DNA from: SAR324 cluster bacterium
GTDB lineage: Bacteria; SAR324; NAC60-12
NCBI GenBank assembly: GCA_028281495.1
Contig: JANQJU010000093.1
Span: 1-47,758, forward strand
DNA length: 47,758 nucleotides
Reading direction: 5' to 3'
In this document: positions 15,794-24,896 of the stretch, piece by piece
How positions within the stretch are numbered: position 1 is the stretch's first letter
How the letters are laid out: each line of letters opens with the position of its first letter
The notes under the pieces: model-generated
Seen by the model: the letters and a program-made list of their open reading frames with translations, nothing else
What the model was told of the DNA's origin: nothing
Databases searched by the model: none
Made by a program: the position numbers and the translations under genes

Positions 15794-18700
15794 ATGAAAT
15801 CGATTGAATGGATGGCCAAAAATCCCATCGCCGCCAATCTGCTGATGATCGTCTTACTCTTTGGCGGTGTTTTCATAGGCACCGGAGCCAAACAAGAGGT
15901 TTTCCCGGAATTCGAACTCGACATCATTACGGTTGTTGTTCCTTATCGCGGAGCCACCCCGTCCGAAATTGAAGAGAGCATCATCCTTCCTATCGAAGAA
16001 GAGATTGAGGACGTGGTCGGGATAAAAAAGAAAACGTCCAATGGTTACGAAGGAGCAGGTCGGTTGACCTTAGAACTGGAGGCTGGAGAAGATAACTCAC
16101 GGGTGCTTGATGATGTGAAAGCCGCGGTGGATGGCATCACTTCGTTTCCCGCAGATGCAGAAAAACCGAGTATTTATCTCAACCGAAATCGTCGCGAAGT
16201 GATTACCGTTGCCGTGCACGGTGATGTCACGGAGCAAACCCTCCGCGAATTGACCGAAGAAATCCGCCTCGAATTTTTAAACAACCCCAATATCACACAG
16301 GCCGAACTTTCGGGAGTCCGAGAATACGAAATTGCGATTGAGATTTCGCAATCGCAGTTACGACGATACAACCTGACCTTACCCCAAGTTTCTAATGCGA
16401 TTCGTGAAGCCACGCTGGATCTTCCTGGCGGCAAATTGAAGACCTCGGGTGGGGACGTGCTCATTCGTACAAAAGAACGGCGATACACCGCTGCGGAGTA
16501 CGGAGAAATTCCAATCGTAACCACCGAAGAAGGCAAAGTGTTGCTGAAGCACATCGCTTCCATTCAAGACACCTTCGAGGAAGTGGACTCCTTTGCGACC
16601 TACGATGGACACCCTGCGGCTTTAATCGAAGTCTTTCGTGTTGGTGACCAAACTCCCAAAGGCGTTGCTCAAAGCGTGAAAGATTCCATTGAGGATCTCG
16701 AAAACCGACTGCCAGAAGGAATCTCTATTTCGATCTTGGACGATCGTTCGTTATTGCTTCAGGGTCGTATCGATTTGTTGCTTGAGAATGCCGCCTTAGG
16801 ATTGGTTCTGGTCATCATTTTGTTGACTTTGTTCCTTAGGATGAAGCTCGCCTTTTGGATCATGATGGGCATTCCGATTTCTTTCTTGGGTGCCCTGTTT
16901 TTGATTCCGATTACCGATGTGAGCATCAATATGATTTCTCTGTTTGCCTTCATCTTGGTGCTGGGCGTGGTGGTAGACGATGCGGTTGTTGTTGGAGAAA
17001 ACATTTACGCCCATCAACAGATGGGAAAACCCGGTTTGCAAGCTGCCATCGAAGGGGCGCATGAAATCAGCGGACCTGTGCTGTTTGCCATTTTGACCAC
17101 GTTGGCCGCCTTTCTACCATTCTTTTTCGTGGTTGGAACCACAGGCAAATTCTTCGGGGTCATCCCGGTGATTGTCTACTGTGTGCTCATCATTTCGCTT
17201 ATCGAATGTCTGTATATTCTTCCCGCTCACCTCGTTCATACCTCCAAACCCCATGCCGGAGTGCTCGGAAAACTTGAGCATGTGCAAGACGTATTCGACG
17301 GGTTTTTACAACGATTCATTCGAGGCCCCTATGCTTACTTTTTGGAAAAGGCAATTGCCCATCGTTATGCGACTTTATCCTTTGGCATTGCCACCATTTT
17401 GCTCGGAGCGGGCATGGTGGCAGGAGGTCATATCAAATTCACGTTCTTTCCTAAGATAGATAGTGACCGGGTGATTGCTAATCTTTCCATGCCTTTTGGC
17501 ACCCCGGCACATGTCACCGAGAAAGCCCAAGCCCAAGTTGCAGAAGCCGCCGAAGACCTCATTGCCGAATACAATGCTGAAAAAGGCGTGGATGTGGCCA
17601 TCGGAGTGTTTGCTCGCCTTGGAGGAAGTGCAGGTTTTGGTGGAGGGAGCAACAGCCACTCAGCTAACGTCCTTGTCTTTCTCAAAGGCTTGGATGTGCG
17701 TGGTTTTCCAGCTCGGGATTTCGCCAATAAGTGGCGTCAGCGAATAGGTGAAATTCCTGGAGTGGAATCGTTGAACATTCGATTCAGTATCGGCCCCGGT
17801 TCCGGGGCTGATCTCACGGTACGTCTGATTCATCCGGACTTCAATGCGTTAGAAAAAATTTCGGCCCGCGTTAAAACCATCTTGGAGGAATACCCTGGGG
17901 TGAGTGACATCGAAGATAGCTATGCGGAAGGGAAACCCGAAATCCAGTTACAACTGAAACCCGAAGGGAATTCCTTAGGATTAACTGCCGACGACCTCAC
18001 GCAACAAGTCCGTGCTGCATTCCAAGGGTTGGAAGTGCTCCGGTTGCAGCGCGAGGACAACGAAGTGAAAGTGATGCTTCGGTATCCTTTGGAGGAACGA
18101 CGCTATCTACGCGATCTAGAAGATTTGATTGTACGTACCCCCGATGGAGGCGAGATTCCGCTTTCACATGTCGCGATTCTGCAAAATGGGCTTTCCTTTA
18201 GCGAAATCAACCGAGTGGATGGAAAACGCATTGTCGACGTGACGGCGAGTGTGGATTCCAAAGCGGCGAATACTGGAGAAATCGTGCAAAGCCTACGTAC
18301 CGAAGTGCTGCCTCAGTTGGTCGCCGACTATCCCGCGTTGGAGTTCTCTTTTGCTGGGTCTCAACGGGATCGCTCAGAATCCATGGCTAGTTTGAGAGAT
18401 GGTTTTAAATTTGCTTTGGGGTTGATCGTGGTGCTTCTGGCTTTGCAGTTTAAAAGCTACTTCCAACCACTGGTGGTGATGTTGGCCATTCCGTTTGGAA
18501 TTGTGGGGGCACTCATTGGGCACATGATCATGGGATATGATCTCAGCATCGTGAGCATTATGGGAGTGATCGCGTTGTCTGGAATCGTGGTGAATGATTC
18601 GCTCATTCTAGTCGATTTTGTGAATAAGGGGCGGGAATCCGGACTTTCCATGCGGGATGCAGTCATTCAAGCAGGCATGCGTCGTTTCCGCCCGATCATG

Positions 18701-18997
18701 TTGACCTCGTTGACCACATTCTTTGGTCTGCTTCCCATGATCTTCGAAACATCGGTTCAAGCCCGCTTCCTCATCCCAATGGCAATCAGCCTTGGATTCG
18801 GAGTGATGTTTGCGACATTCATCACCTTGCTTTTGATTCCTGCCTTGTACCTCATTCTGGAAGATATCCTGGGTCCATTCCGCCGGCTTTTTGGAAAGCC
18901 TCAAACTTCACCCTCCAAAACATCCGAAGAGACAAAACCTGCGGGGACACACCCTGTTCCCCCCGCAGAGGCGCCTAAACCCATAGGAACAGCCTGA
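15794..18997 (+). CDS. RND efflux pump permease (HAE-1/AcrB-like)
   Basis: This 1067-residue inner-membrane antiporter subunit would use the proton gradient to export hydrophobic compounds. The architecture is standard: TM1 at about 10-28, a first large periplasmic loop, TM2-6 including the Asp pair in VVVDDAVVVGENI (about 395-407) used for proton relay, a second periplasmic loop with a Gly-rich stretch (about 610-630), and TM7-12. The ATG at 15794 is preceded by TAGGAGGCGTCT. The C-terminal tail is Pro/Thr-rich. The gene is downstream of and co-transcribed with the adaptor gene. Substrates cannot be read from sequence. Confidence 0.92.
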   Translation: MKSIEWMAKNPIAANLLMIVLLFGGVFIGTGAKQEVFPEFELDIITVVVPYRGATPSEIEESIILPIEEEIEDVVGIKKKTSNGYEGAGRLTLELEAGEDNSRVLDDVKAAVDGITSFPADAEKPSIYLNRNRREVITVAVHGDVTEQTLRELTEEIRLEFLNNPNITQAELSGVREYEIAIEISQSQLRRYNLTLPQVSNAIREATLDLPGGKLKTSGGDVLIRTKERRYTAAEYGEIPIVTTEEGKVLLKHIASIQDTFEEVDSFATYDGHPAALIEVFRVGDQTPKGVAQSVKDSIEDLENRLPEGISISILDDRSLLLQGRIDLLLENAALGLVLVIILLTLFLRMKLAFWIMMGIPISFLGALFLIPITDVSINMISLFAFILVLGVVVDDAVVVGENIYAHQQMGKPGLQAAIEGAHEISGPVLFAILTTLAAFLPFFFVVGTTGKFFGVIPVIVYCVLIISLIECLYILPAHLVHTSKPHAGVLGKLEHVQDVFDGFLQRFIRGPYAYFLEKAIAHRYATLSFGIATILLGAGMVAGGHIKFTFFPKIDSDRVIANLSMPFGTPAHVTEKAQAQVAEAAEDLIAEYNAEKGVDVAIGVFARLGGSAGFGGGSNSHSANVLVFLKGLDVRGFPARDFANKWRQRIGEIPGVESLNIRFSIGPGSGADLTVRLIHPDFNALEKISARVKTILEEYPGVSDIEDSYAEGKPEIQLQLKPEGNSLGLTADDLTQQVRAAFQGLEVLRLQREDNEVKVMLRYPLEERRYLRDLEDLIVRTPDGGEIPLSHVAILQNGLSFSEINRVDGKRIVDVTASVDSKAANTGEIVQSLRTEVLPQLVADYPALEFSFAGSQRDRSESMASLRDGFKFALGLIVVLLALQFKSYFQPLVVMLAIPFGIVGALIGHMIMGYDLSIVSIMGVIALSGIVVNDSLILVDFVNKGRESGLSMRDAVIQAGMRRFRPIMLTSLTTFFGLLPMIFETSVQARFLIPMAISLGFGVMFATFITLLLIPALYLILEDILGPFRRLFGKPQTSPSKTSEETKPAGTHPVPPAEAPKPIGTA

Positions 18998-19013
18998 TAG
19001 ATTCGGAATCCCT

Positions 19014-20705
19014 TCACAACTTTTGTTGGTCTTGTTCTATCTTGGCCCAAGAGTCGCGGAGGGTGACAATGCGATTGAAAACAAAATGGTCCGGAGTGGA
19101 ATCTGAATCGAGAGTGAAGTAGCCTTGACGCTCGAACTGATATCGAACTTCTGGAGACGCTGTCTTAAGACTCGGCTCGGCTTTGGCCTCTGTGAGGACT
19201 TCCAAAGAGTTCGGATTGAGAAACTCTGTAAAATCGCGCTCTTTATCTTCGTTTGGATTGGGAACAGAAAACAACCGATCATACAATCTCACCTCAATCG
19301 AATTGGCATGCTCAGCCGAAACCCAATGAATGATTCCTTTCACTTTTTTACCCTCCGCCAAAGGTTGGCCTCCTTTGGTCTCCGGGAAGTAGGTGCATCG
19401 CAGCTCTACGATTTCTTGCGTGTCAGGATCCTTGATCACTTCATCGCAACGGATAACGTAAGCATTTCGCAACCGAACCTCTCGATTGGGTGACAATCGG
19501 TGATATTTTTTTGGCGGGTCCTCTCGAAAATCTTCTTGTTCGATATAAACAACCTTGGAAAAGGGCACGCTTCGAGTCCCCATTTCTGGGTCTTTCGGGT
19601 GATTCTTCACGGTCAAATCCTCCGTCTTGCCTTCAGGATAATTGGTAATGACCACTTTGAGAGGATGAAGCACACACATTCTCCGAGGGGCGGTGGCGTC
19701 TAGGTCTTCTCTCACACAATCTTCTAGCAACGTCATTTCGGCAAAGTATTCACTTTTAGAAATTCCCACGCGTTCACAAAAATTACGCAAGGATGCAGAG
19801 GTGTATCCACGTCTCCTCATCCCCACGATGGTGGGCATGCGGGGGTCATTCCATCCCGTCACGTGATTTTCCTCAACCAATCGATTCAGCTTTCGCTTAC
19901 TGGTGATCGTGTATTTCAGATTAAGTCGTGAAAATTCAATTTGCTGGGGATGGCTCTCGGTTTTGCATTCATCGAGCACCCAATCGTACAAAGGCCGGTG
20001 GTCTTCAAACTCCAGCGTACAAAGAGAATGGGTGATGCCTTCAATAGCGTCAGAGAGACAATGTGTGAAATCATACATGGGATATATTCGCCAATCGTCT
20101 CCGGTGCGATGATGATGGGCATTGCGGATCCGATAGATGGCCGGATCGCGCATGTTGATGTTGGGAGACGCCATGTCAATTTTGGCCCGCAACACATGTT
20201 TGCCATCCGGGAACTCTCCATTTTTCATCCGCTCAAACAAATCCAAGTTTTCTTCAACGGAGCGGTTTCGGTATGGGCTGTCTTTGCCGGGTTGTTTGAG
20301 GGTTCCCCGGTATTCGCGGATTTCATCTTGCGTCAGACTGCACACGTAGGCCTTTCCCTGTTTGATCAAAAACACAGCATACTCATAGAGTTGCTGGAAG
20401 TAGTCGGAGGCATGATACAGGCGTTCTTCCCAGTCAAACCCCAACCAATGGACTGCGTCCTTAATAGATTCCACATATTCGGTGCTTTCGGTCGTCGGGT
20501 TGGTGTCGTCAAATCTCAAATTGCATTGCCCCCTGTATTCCTGGGCCAAACCAAAATTGAGGCAAATGGATTTGGCATGGCCGACATGCAAATAGCCATT
20601 CGGTTCGGGCGGAAACCGTGTGGCAATATGGGTGTGTTTGCCAGATTTCAAATCGTCTTCAATAATGTTTCGGATGAAGTGTGTGGAAGGCGTCGTTTCA
20701 GTCAT
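19014..20705 (-). CDS. glnS: Glutaminyl-tRNA synthetase
   Basis: This 563-residue class I synthetase charges tRNA-Gln with glutamine. The HIGH-type motif appears in PPEPNGYLHVGHAKS and the KMSKS-type loop as TSKRKL. The N-terminal FRNIIEDDL-like segment and the C-terminal anticodon-binding beta-barrels (NPNSLEVLTEA, VRYQFERQGYFTLD) are present. Length matches the bacterial family. I chose the ATG at 20705 (AAAGGACG upstream) because an upstream in-frame start at 20807 adds 34 residues without similarity. It converges with the RND pump gene with 16 bases between the stops. Confidence 0.96.
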   Translation of the reverse strand: MTETTPSTHFIRNIIEDDLKSGKHTHIATRFPPEPNGYLHVGHAKSICLNFGLAQEYRGQCNLRFDDTNPTTESTEYVESIKDAVHWLGFDWEERLYHASDYFQQLYEYAVFLIKQGKAYVCSLTQDEIREYRGTLKQPGKDSPYRNRSVEENLDLFERMKNGEFPDGKHVLRAKIDMASPNINMRDPAIYRIRNAHHHRTGDDWRIYPMYDFTHCLSDAIEGITHSLCTLEFEDHRPLYDWVLDECKTESHPQQIEFSRLNLKYTITSKRKLNRLVEENHVTGWNDPRMPTIVGMRRRGYTSASLRNFCERVGISKSEYFAEMTLLEDCVREDLDATAPRRMCVLHPLKVVITNYPEGKTEDLTVKNHPKDPEMGTRSVPFSKVVYIEQEDFREDPPKKYHRLSPNREVRLRNAYVIRCDEVIKDPDTQEIVELRCTYFPETKGGQPLAEGKKVKGIIHWVSAEHANSIEVRLYDRLFSVPNPNEDKERDFTEFLNPNSLEVLTEAKAEPSLKTASPEVRYQFERQGYFTLDSDSTPDHFVFNRIVTLRDSWAKIEQDQQKL

Positions 20706-20831
20706 ATGCAAACTCGTCCTTTCTATTTGTTGCGAATCATCAGTTCTAATCAAATGAAAATGAGTGGACCGCCTCAAGCGACCCACAAAACCTAACTCAA
20801 ATTGCAAATATTCTGCCTTGCTGGGTCGATT

Positions 20832-22499
20832 CTATTGGCCACGAAGCGGCAAATAACCCGCCATCGCTTGTCGAACTTGGAACGGCGTGTCGTTTTTGAA
20901 TCGTTCCAAGTCAATAATTATGTGGTTGCGGCCAGTGTCATAGACCAGAAATCTCAATTTGAATTCTCGATACAATCGAGCGAAGTCGTAGCTTTCAGCC
21001 ACATCCTTTAATTCGGTAGACGCGTCAAATGAGCTTTTGGTCAATCGAGAAACTTCACCAAAGGCCATTGGGCGTTCATGTAAGGTTTGATGATACAAGG
21101 CCAGATAACGTTCCGAGCTGTCGTATATGGCTTCATTGCCCGGTTGGCTATTCAAATAATTGATGAATGGCGGAGGAGGGATTCGGATCTGTGGAATGTT
21201 GTAGGGCAAATACTCGAAAACCATCACAACTAAAAAAATGGGAATCCAACGGTAGCGTCCCAGGCGAGATCGAGCCAACCATTTTATTCCAAACGCCACC
21301 AAAACGGAGGCTGCTAAAATCGAAATCAGGACCATGCGCACCGGAGTCCCGCCCAATTTGAGCACAGGAAACACCAATTCAGCGGCCGCGTAGGGCATGA
21401 TCGGGAGATCTAAACGTTTCCCCATCAGTTGTGGGTTGGGTCCCAACGCCAACAACACAAAAATCAAAAACAGCAAAAACCAAAAAGAAATACTCCGTTC
21501 GTTGATGTCCCAACGTTTCCACCAGACGTAAATGAGGAGAACCGTTACTGAGATTCCGATATGAACGCTCTGTTCATGCGGATTACCCGGCAATGTGAGC
21601 CAATACGGTGAGGTCCAATCGGAAAAACGCCAATGTCCTCCAGGAATGAATAACGCCAACGGATCAAGAGAAAACAAGTATGCCCAATGATGGCCTTGCA
21701 CAAACGGATCGTTGATTGCGACGTTAAAAAATGCGGCCAAAAGGACACCCGATGTTCCTAAGACTCCCCCAATGAACACCAACATCGGAGTGAGATACGG
21801 CGGCTTGATCCAGAAAAACCATTGCTTTCGGCGAAACGCCTCCCATCCCACCAAAATCATGCCCGTCATCACACAGAACATAAAATAGTAATAATCGCAT
21901 AAGATCACGAGGAACAACACGAGCGCGGATCCCAAGGCGATTCGAACCCCCGGCTTTTGGACGAAGTGATACCAGCACAATACAAACAAAGGGATAAATT
22001 CCAATGCCACCAATTGCAGGTGCCCTTCTGCATGAGCAAAATGGTAACTGCAAAAGGTAAAAATGTAGCCCGCCACCAAGCTGGCCCCATAAGACTTTGT
22101 GAAATAATAAGCCAACCAAAAGGCCGTAAGCCCGCCGGTAACAAAGGAAAAAATCACAATAAAGTTATAGGTTTGCGTGAGGCTTAAAAATTTCTGAAGC
22201 GGGATGCCTAAAAACCCATTGAACGGATTCATGGTTTGTCCCAAGAGTGTCGTTCCTTTAGGAAAATGAAGATAGCTCGTATGCCAAGGCAACTGTCCCA
22301 ATTCTGTAACCGCCTTGTTCACCCACCATAGGTTCCACACATTTTGTAATCCATCCCCGTTGTCAGCAAAAAAGTGGCTGGAAAACGACAAAATGGCCGG
22401 ATAGGTCAAAGCAATAAAACACAAAAAATAAAAAACATTGGGAAGGACTCCCATTTTGAACGCGTTGAATAAATAACGATTTTTAGTGTGTGCAGACAT
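20832..22499 (-). CDS. Large polytopic membrane protein, possibly GT-C-type glycosyltransferase-like
   Basis: The protein has 555 residues with roughly a dozen hydrophobic segments and a soluble C-terminal tail of about 100 residues. A DNGDGLQNVWNLWWV segment follows the first helix; acidic residues in that first extracytoplasmic loop are typical of GT-C glycosyltransferases that use lipid-linked sugars. The resemblance is at the level of architecture only. No co-operonic partner identifies a substrate. The ATG at 22499 is the natural start. Confidence 0.6.
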   Translation of the reverse strand: MSAHTKNRYLFNAFKMGVLPNVFYFLCFIALTYPAILSFSSHFFADNGDGLQNVWNLWWVNKAVTELGQLPWHTSYLHFPKGTTLLGQTMNPFNGFLGIPLQKFLSLTQTYNFIVIFSFVTGGLTAFWLAYYFTKSYGASLVAGYIFTFCSYHFAHAEGHLQLVALEFIPLFVLCWYHFVQKPGVRIALGSALVLFLVILCDYYYFMFCVMTGMILVGWEAFRRKQWFFWIKPPYLTPMLVFIGGVLGTSGVLLAAFFNVAINDPFVQGHHWAYLFSLDPLALFIPGGHWRFSDWTSPYWLTLPGNPHEQSVHIGISVTVLLIYVWWKRWDINERSISFWFLLFLIFVLLALGPNPQLMGKRLDLPIMPYAAAELVFPVLKLGGTPVRMVLISILAASVLVAFGIKWLARSRLGRYRWIPIFLVVMVFEYLPYNIPQIRIPPPPFINYLNSQPGNEAIYDSSERYLALYHQTLHERPMAFGEVSRLTKSSFDASTELKDVAESYDFARLYREFKLRFLVYDTGRNHIIIDLERFKNDTPFQVRQAMAGYLPLRGQ

Positions 22500-22675
22500 A
22501 TAAAAAACTAATGGGTTATGGTTCGAGATTGGAAATCGGCAATCCGATCAAACTGGAGCACCCCCCCGATTTTCAACTCTTACCGGGGGCTCGATTCAAA
22601 CGGAAAATCCGACTTCTTGAACAGGGTATTGAAAGAAACCCGATTTTTTAAACCGGATATCGAATAATGAGAAGT

Positions 22676-23458
22676 TTATTCCAACAGCTGGAACAAATCG
22701 ATGAACTCTTGAGGGGAGAGGGTCTCAGCACGACACGATCCATATTTTTCTGTCAGGTATTCTTGATGGATCGGGAAACGCTGCGGCGAACACCGTTGGA
22801 GATTTTTGAGAAGGGTTTTACGACGTTGATTAAAAATCTGTTGCACCCACTGCAAAAAACGAGATTCTCGTGTGGCATCAAACAACGGTGCTTTCGGGAT
22901 CAATGTCAGCACTGCTGAATCGACTCGGGGCGGAGGTGAAAATGCGGATGGAGGCACAGTGAATCCATATTGTCGGGCAAAAGTGACCTCGGCTGCAATT
23001 GCCAATACTCCATAAGCTTTGCCGTCTTTCGGAGTCGCGCAGAGCCGTTCCGCGACTTCTTTCTGCACCATCACTGTGATCGAAGTGAGATGAGAGCGGA
23101 CTTCCAAAAGTTTAAAAAAAATCACGGTCGCAATGTTGTAAGGCAGATTGGCAACCACCTTATAAGGCAGAGAATGAAGTTGTAAAAGTTCGTCGTTACT
23201 GAAATCCAAAATATCGCGATGAATTCCCACGAATTTTTCTGAGAACTGGACGCGCTTTGATAAACTTTGAAATAAATCCGGATCCACTTCGATGCTGGTC
23301 ACCCAGGCCTCCTTCTGCAACAATGCTCTGGTGAGGATACCTTTTCCTGGCCCCACTTCCACAATGTGATCGTCAGCTTGAATTTGGGCCAGTTCCAACA
23401 TGCGATCCACATACTGGGTTTGCACTAAAAAATGTTGTCCCCATTTCTTTTTTGCCAT
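22676..23458 (-). CDS. rsmA: 16S rRNA dimethyladenosine transferase
   Basis: The protein (also called KsgA) has 260 residues and dimethylates two adjacent adenosines near the 3' end of 16S rRNA during 30S maturation. Motifs: KKWGQHFL at the N-terminus, the SAM-binding VEVGPGKGILT, the acidic EVDPDL, and the catalytic NLPYNI. The gene lies downstream of fliN on the same strand. Its ATG at 23458 directly follows a 24-bp tandem repeat array, and the GAGG used as ribosome site (about 10 bases upstream) is part of a repeat unit. Confidence 0.96.
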   Translation of the reverse strand: MAKKKWGQHFLVQTQYVDRMLELAQIQADDHIVEVGPGKGILTRALLQKEAWVTSIEVDPDLFQSLSKRVQFSEKFVGIHRDILDFSNDELLQLHSLPYKVVANLPYNIATVIFFKLLEVRSHLTSITVMVQKEVAERLCATPKDGKAYGVLAIAAEVTFARQYGFTVPPSAFSPPPRVDSAVLTLIPKAPLFDATRESRFLQWVQQIFNQRRKTLLKNLQRCSPQRFPIHQEYLTEKYGSCRAETLSPQEFIDLFQLLE

Positions 23459-23540
23459 CGTTTTACTGCCTCACATCCACAACGTTTTACTGCCTTGCAT
23501 CCCCAACGTTTTACTGCCTTGCATCCCCAACGTTTTCGTC
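23459..23540. repeat. 24-bp tandem repeat spanning the fliN-rsmA junction
   Basis: Units starting CGTTTTACTGCC begin at 23459, 23483 and 23507, with a partial unit at 23531, each exactly 24 bases apart. In the coding direction each unit carries a TAA and an AAGG or GAGG. The array therefore includes the last codons and stop of fliN and the ribosome site of rsmA. Confidence 0.9.
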
Positions 23541-23933
23541 AGAACGGGTGATTTCGCTTATACGAATTCCAAATCGATCATTCACAACAACCACCTCACC
23601 TCTCGCAATCAAGCGATCTCCGATGAGAAGTTCGATGGGTTCTCCTACAATTTTATCCATAGGCACAATCGACCCATCTTTCCATTTCAGAATGTCGCGC
23701 AACGGCAGCTGCGTCCGCGCAACTTCGGCATGCAGTGTGAGCGGAACGTCTTCCATGAATTTGATAGTGTGATACACATCTTCGGGTTGGTCTGTCTTGG
23801 CACGTGCTAAAATCGATTTAACCGCTTTTTGCGCGTCTGCAAGATTCTTCTCCCGGTCTTTTGCCAGTAGCTCTTGAACCGCCTCCGTGGTTTGTCGAAC
23901 CGCGTCTGCATCCTTTTCTGGTGGGATTGCCAT
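23511..23933 (-). CDS. fliN: Flagellar motor switch protein FliN
   Basis: The product has 140 residues. A charged N-terminal helix precedes one SpoA domain: VPLTLHAEVARTQLPLRDIL, VGEPIELLIGDRLIARGEVVVVND and FGIRISEI match FliN of the C-ring, which helps set motor torque and rotation sense. The ATG at 23933 follows AAGGTCAAG and is better than an upstream ATG at 24005. The last residues (NVGDARQ) are encoded by the 24-bp repeat array, so the C-terminus may have been extended or altered by repeat expansion. No other flagellar gene is in the window. Confidence 0.88.
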   Translation of the reverse strand: MAIPPEKDADAVRQTTEAVQELLAKDREKNLADAQKAVKSILARAKTDQPEDVYHTIKFMEDVPLTLHAEVARTQLPLRDILKWKDGSIVPMDKIVGEPIELLIGDRLIARGEVVVVNDRFGIRISEITRSDENVGDARQ

Positions 23934-24032
23934 CTTGACCTTGTTCTTTGCAGGGGTATGGGTTTGTTTAATTATGTCAATATATTGAATACGTTGCCCG
24001 AACAATTATCATAATTGCCTCAAGGAGTCTGT

Positions 24033-24872
24033 ATGGTTCGTAAATATTTGGAGCTTATCAAATTTTCTCACACCGTTTTCGCCCTACCGTTTGCACTCGT
24101 TGCCGTGTTAGCTGCCACAGGAGGAAGCCCTACTTGGCACGATTTGTTTTGGGTGATTGTCGCAATGGCAGGGGCACGGTCAGGAGCCATGGGATTCAAT
24201 CGTTTGATTGATCGAAAGTTCGACGCAGCCAACCCTCGAACTCAAAATCGTCCCTCCGTCACAGGAGAAATCTCGGTTCAAGCCATGACATGGTTCGTGG
24301 TGGCGTCTTACGGCCTCTTGGTATTTGCCGCTTATCAACTGAACTCCTTAGCATTCTGGTTGTCACCTGTTGCTATTGGGCTGACCCTTTTTTACTCTTA
24401 CACGAAACGCTTCACCCCTTATGCCCACCTGTTTTTAGGTTTGGCTATTGGAGCTGCCCCCGTCGCCGCTTGGATTGCCGTCACAGGAACCATCGCTCCA
24501 GCCGCTCTGGTATTGGGTCTTTCTGTTTTATGCTGGATCGCGGGCTTTGATATTCTCTATGCTTTGCAAGATCGTGATGTAGATCGACAACAAGGACTCC
24601 ACTCCATTCCCGCTCGGTTTGGGGTCTCAACCAGCCTCGTTTTTTCTAGAGTTTTGCATTTTTTAACGGTGGGTCTCTGGTTTTTCTTTTACGACTTGGC
24701 CCAATTGGGCGGCTGGTTTTTCTTTGGAATTCTTGTTTGCACAACCTTACTCATTTGGGAACATCGTCTGGTCCGTGAAGACGACCTAAGCCAACTGAAC
24801 ATGGCCTTCTTTAATATGAACGGCTACATCAGCGTGACCATGTTGGTATTCACCATTTTAGCAATTTGGTAG
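24033..24872 (+). CDS. UbiA-family prenyltransferase (quinone biosynthesis)
   Basis: This 279-residue polytopic membrane enzyme joins an aromatic acceptor to a polyprenyl chain. The first Asp-rich motif is FNRLIDRKFDAANPRTQNRP and the second is LYALQDRDVDRQQG; both bind Mg-diphosphate. The pattern fits 4-hydroxybenzoate-type UbiA and the related MqnP of the futalosine menaquinone route, and I cannot choose between them without the rest of the pathway. The ATG at 24033 is preceded by AAGGAGTCTGT, better than the TTG at 24015. Confidence 0.88.
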   Translation: MVRKYLELIKFSHTVFALPFALVAVLAATGGSPTWHDLFWVIVAMAGARSGAMGFNRLIDRKFDAANPRTQNRPSVTGEISVQAMTWFVVASYGLLVFAAYQLNSLAFWLSPVAIGLTLFYSYTKRFTPYAHLFLGLAIGAAPVAAWIAVTGTIAPAALVLGLSVLCWIAGFDILYALQDRDVDRQQGLHSIPARFGVSTSLVFSRVLHFLTVGLWFFFYDLAQLGGWFFFGILVCTTLLIWEHRLVREDDLSQLNMAFFNMNGYISVTMLVFTILAIW

Positions 24873-24896
24873 GCCGAATTCTCGTTCCTCTTGTCC

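Noticed and set aside
19941..20795. 284-codon plus-strand ORF
   Set aside because: Lies entirely antisense to glnS, whose motifs are unambiguous; a shadow frame.
22555..22610. Hairpin of C- and G-runs downstream of rsmA
   Set aside because: Arms pair only partly around a long loop and no T-run follows; not called as terminator.
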